NCBI GenBank assembly: GCA_022732315.1
Contig: JAIJUV010000004.1
Coordinates: 1 to 43,699, forward strand
Source: Prevotella sp.
GTDB taxonomy: Bacteria > Bacteroidota > Bacteroidia > Bacteroidales > Bacteroidaceae
DNA length: 43,699 nucleotides
Direction: 5' to 3'
Shown here: piece by piece, positions 43,004-43,699 of the stretch
Layout of the letters: the number at the start of each line of letters is the position of its first letter
Position numbering within the stretch: position 1 is the stretch's first letter
The notes under the pieces: model-generated
Database searches by the model: none
What the model saw: the letters and a program-made list of their open reading frames with translations, nothing else
What the model was told of the DNA's origin: nothing
Translations under genes and position numbers: made by a program

Positions 43004-43145
43004 AAATCGAGAAAGAGCGCGGTGATGATTGCCACTCCCGAGCGGCAGAGCTGCGTAATTCCTTATCATGCCTCATGGCTTTAAGGAGATACTAGGCCTC
43101 TAAAGTGTCGAGACCGCAAGCAGACATCCGCGCTCTTTTCTTTAT
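43004..43145 (+). ncRNA. Structured RNA leader of unknown family
   Basis: The predicted transcript begins near 43004 and folds on a closing helix AGAAAGAGCGCGG (43010-43022) with CCGCGCTCTTTTCT (43128-43141), 12-13 pairs. Inside are several possible hairpins, such as CCTT-A...GCC-TCAT-GGC...AAGG (43061-43086), GGCCTC with GAGACC (43095-43114) and TGTC with GACA (43106-43125), some mutually exclusive. The 3' arm runs into TTTTCTTTATTATATT, so the closing helix could double as a terminator. No known riboswitch consensus was recognised. It could be a cis-acting attenuator of the porin gene or an independent small RNA. Confidence 0.5.
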
Positions 43146-43189
43146 TATATTAAGGATAATACGATAACAATAAATTCAAAATAATAAAG

Positions 43190-43699
43190 ATGAACAGTTT
43201 AAGAATTGGATTGATGTCAGCTGCCCTGGTTGCCGGTTTGGCAACGGCAAGTGCACAAACTGTGGCTGCCGATAGTGTGATGCAGCACGTGAATGGCAAG
43301 CGCCTCAGCGTGGGTGGTTATGGCGAGGTTGCCATGAGCCGCAACTTCTACAGCGACCACGTAAGCCGTTACAGTTTGGCTGACGAACACAAGAATGACC
43401 CTAGCCATGGCCGTTTTGATATTCCTCATGCAGTTATTTACCTGGGTTACGACTTCGGAAAGGGTTGGACCATGGGTACCGAGATTGAGTTTGAGCATGG
43501 CGGTGTAGGCATGGCCTATGAGAAAGAAGATGAAGAAGGTGGCGAATGGGAACAGGAAGTTGAAAAAGGCGGTGAAGTCGAACTCGAACAGTTCTGGATC
43601 CAGAAGTCATTCGGTCGTTGGGCTAACATCAAGGCTGGTCACATTGTAGTGCCTGTAGGTTTGAACAACGCTTACCATGAGCCATTGAATTTCTTCACT
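43190..43699 (+). CDS. Outer-membrane porin (OprP/phosphate-selective porin-like), partial
   Basis: An open frame of at least 170 codons that continues past the window end. Signal peptide to about residue 22 (ATASAQ) precedes a beta-barrel beginning: KRLSVGGYGEVAMSRNFYSD, then SHGRFDIPHAVIYLGYDFGKG, WTMGTEIEFEHGG and a Glu-rich loop (EKEDEEGGEWEQEVEKGGEVE in two parts), then LEQFWIQKSFGRWANIKAGH and IVVPVGLNNAYHEP. This start resembles 16-stranded OprO/OprP-type porins of Bacteroidota. It sits 45 bases after the structured leader and divergent from the RIC-LuxR regulator. Its cargo is unknown; the acidic loop suggests a preference for cations rather than phosphate. Confidence 0.8.
   Translation, partial: MNSLRIGLMSAALVAGLATASAQTVAADSVMQHVNGKRLSVGGYGEVAMSRNFYSDHVSRYSLADEHKNDPSHGRFDIPHAVIYLGYDFGKGWTMGTEIEFEHGGVGMAYEKEDEEGGEWEQEVEKGGEVELEQFWIQKSFGRWANIKAGHIVVPVGLNNAYHEPLNFFT

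Noticed and set aside
1..43699. tRNA, rRNA, insertion sequences or prophage genes
   Set aside because: No transposase, integrase, phage gene or rRNA-like sequence was recognised, and no tRNA cloverleaf was noticed by eye; a dedicated tRNA scan was not possible.

Overview
The window comes from a Bacteroidota genome of the Prevotella/Segatella type (S. copri-like). Four things point there: SusC/SusD pairs with lipoprotein glycan-binding proteins, TAnnTTTG-type -7 promoter boxes, A-rich leaders without Shine-Dalgarno sites, and a mannobiose epimerase/phosphorylase cluster ordered as in Bacteroides. Genus is an inference; no rRNA is present.

Layout. 1-1653 (minus): the 5' end of nuoA and two paralogous deoxynucleoside kinases, the upstream one broken by an in-frame TGA. 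2006-8465 (minus): CE7 esterase, GH26 mannanase, GH130 phosphorylase, GPH sugar:cation symporter and cellobiose/mannobiose 2-epimerase. 8928-21411 (plus, divergent): SusC, SusD, two TIG-domain glycan-binding lipoproteins, a small secreted protein, a GH26-GH5 fusion enzyme and a GH26-fold lipoprotein lacking the acid/base motif. 34043-21501 (minus, convergent): a second SusC/SusD pair, two large surface lipoproteins (one with FN3-like, FISUMP and duplicated C-terminal modules), a BACON-GH5 enzyme and a secreted protein with two tandem modules. Together 2.0-34 kb looks like one composite locus for acetylated (gluco)mannan and possibly another beta-glucan. Surface enzymes cut the polymer, two SusCD pairs import oligosaccharides, periplasmic GH26 and CE7 finish and deacetylate, the symporter takes up mannobiose, the epimerase makes mannosyl-glucose, and GH130 phosphorolyses it to mannose-1-phosphate and glucose. 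No hybrid two-component or sigma/anti-sigma regulator of this locus lies in the window.

34368-41030: BadF/BadG-type sugar kinase (minus), then on plus a large MscS-type channel, KdsA, KdsD and a secreted phospholipase-D-like protein; kdsA and kdsD supply KDO for lipid A-core.

41094-43699: two LuxR-type regulators converge on a shared terminator. The second is an uncommon fusion of an RIC/YtfE-like di-iron hemerythrin module to a LuxR helix-turn-helix. Divergent from it is a porin gene (cut by the window end) behind a ~140-nt leader with a long closing helix. The two promoters share a perfect 10-bp inverted repeat that contains both -33 boxes. This RIC-LuxR / operator / structured leader / porin unit is my best candidate for an undescribed system.

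Short heptamer-like repeats recur between operon genes, and a three-copy 27-bp repeat forms a hairpin behind the BACON-GH5 gene.
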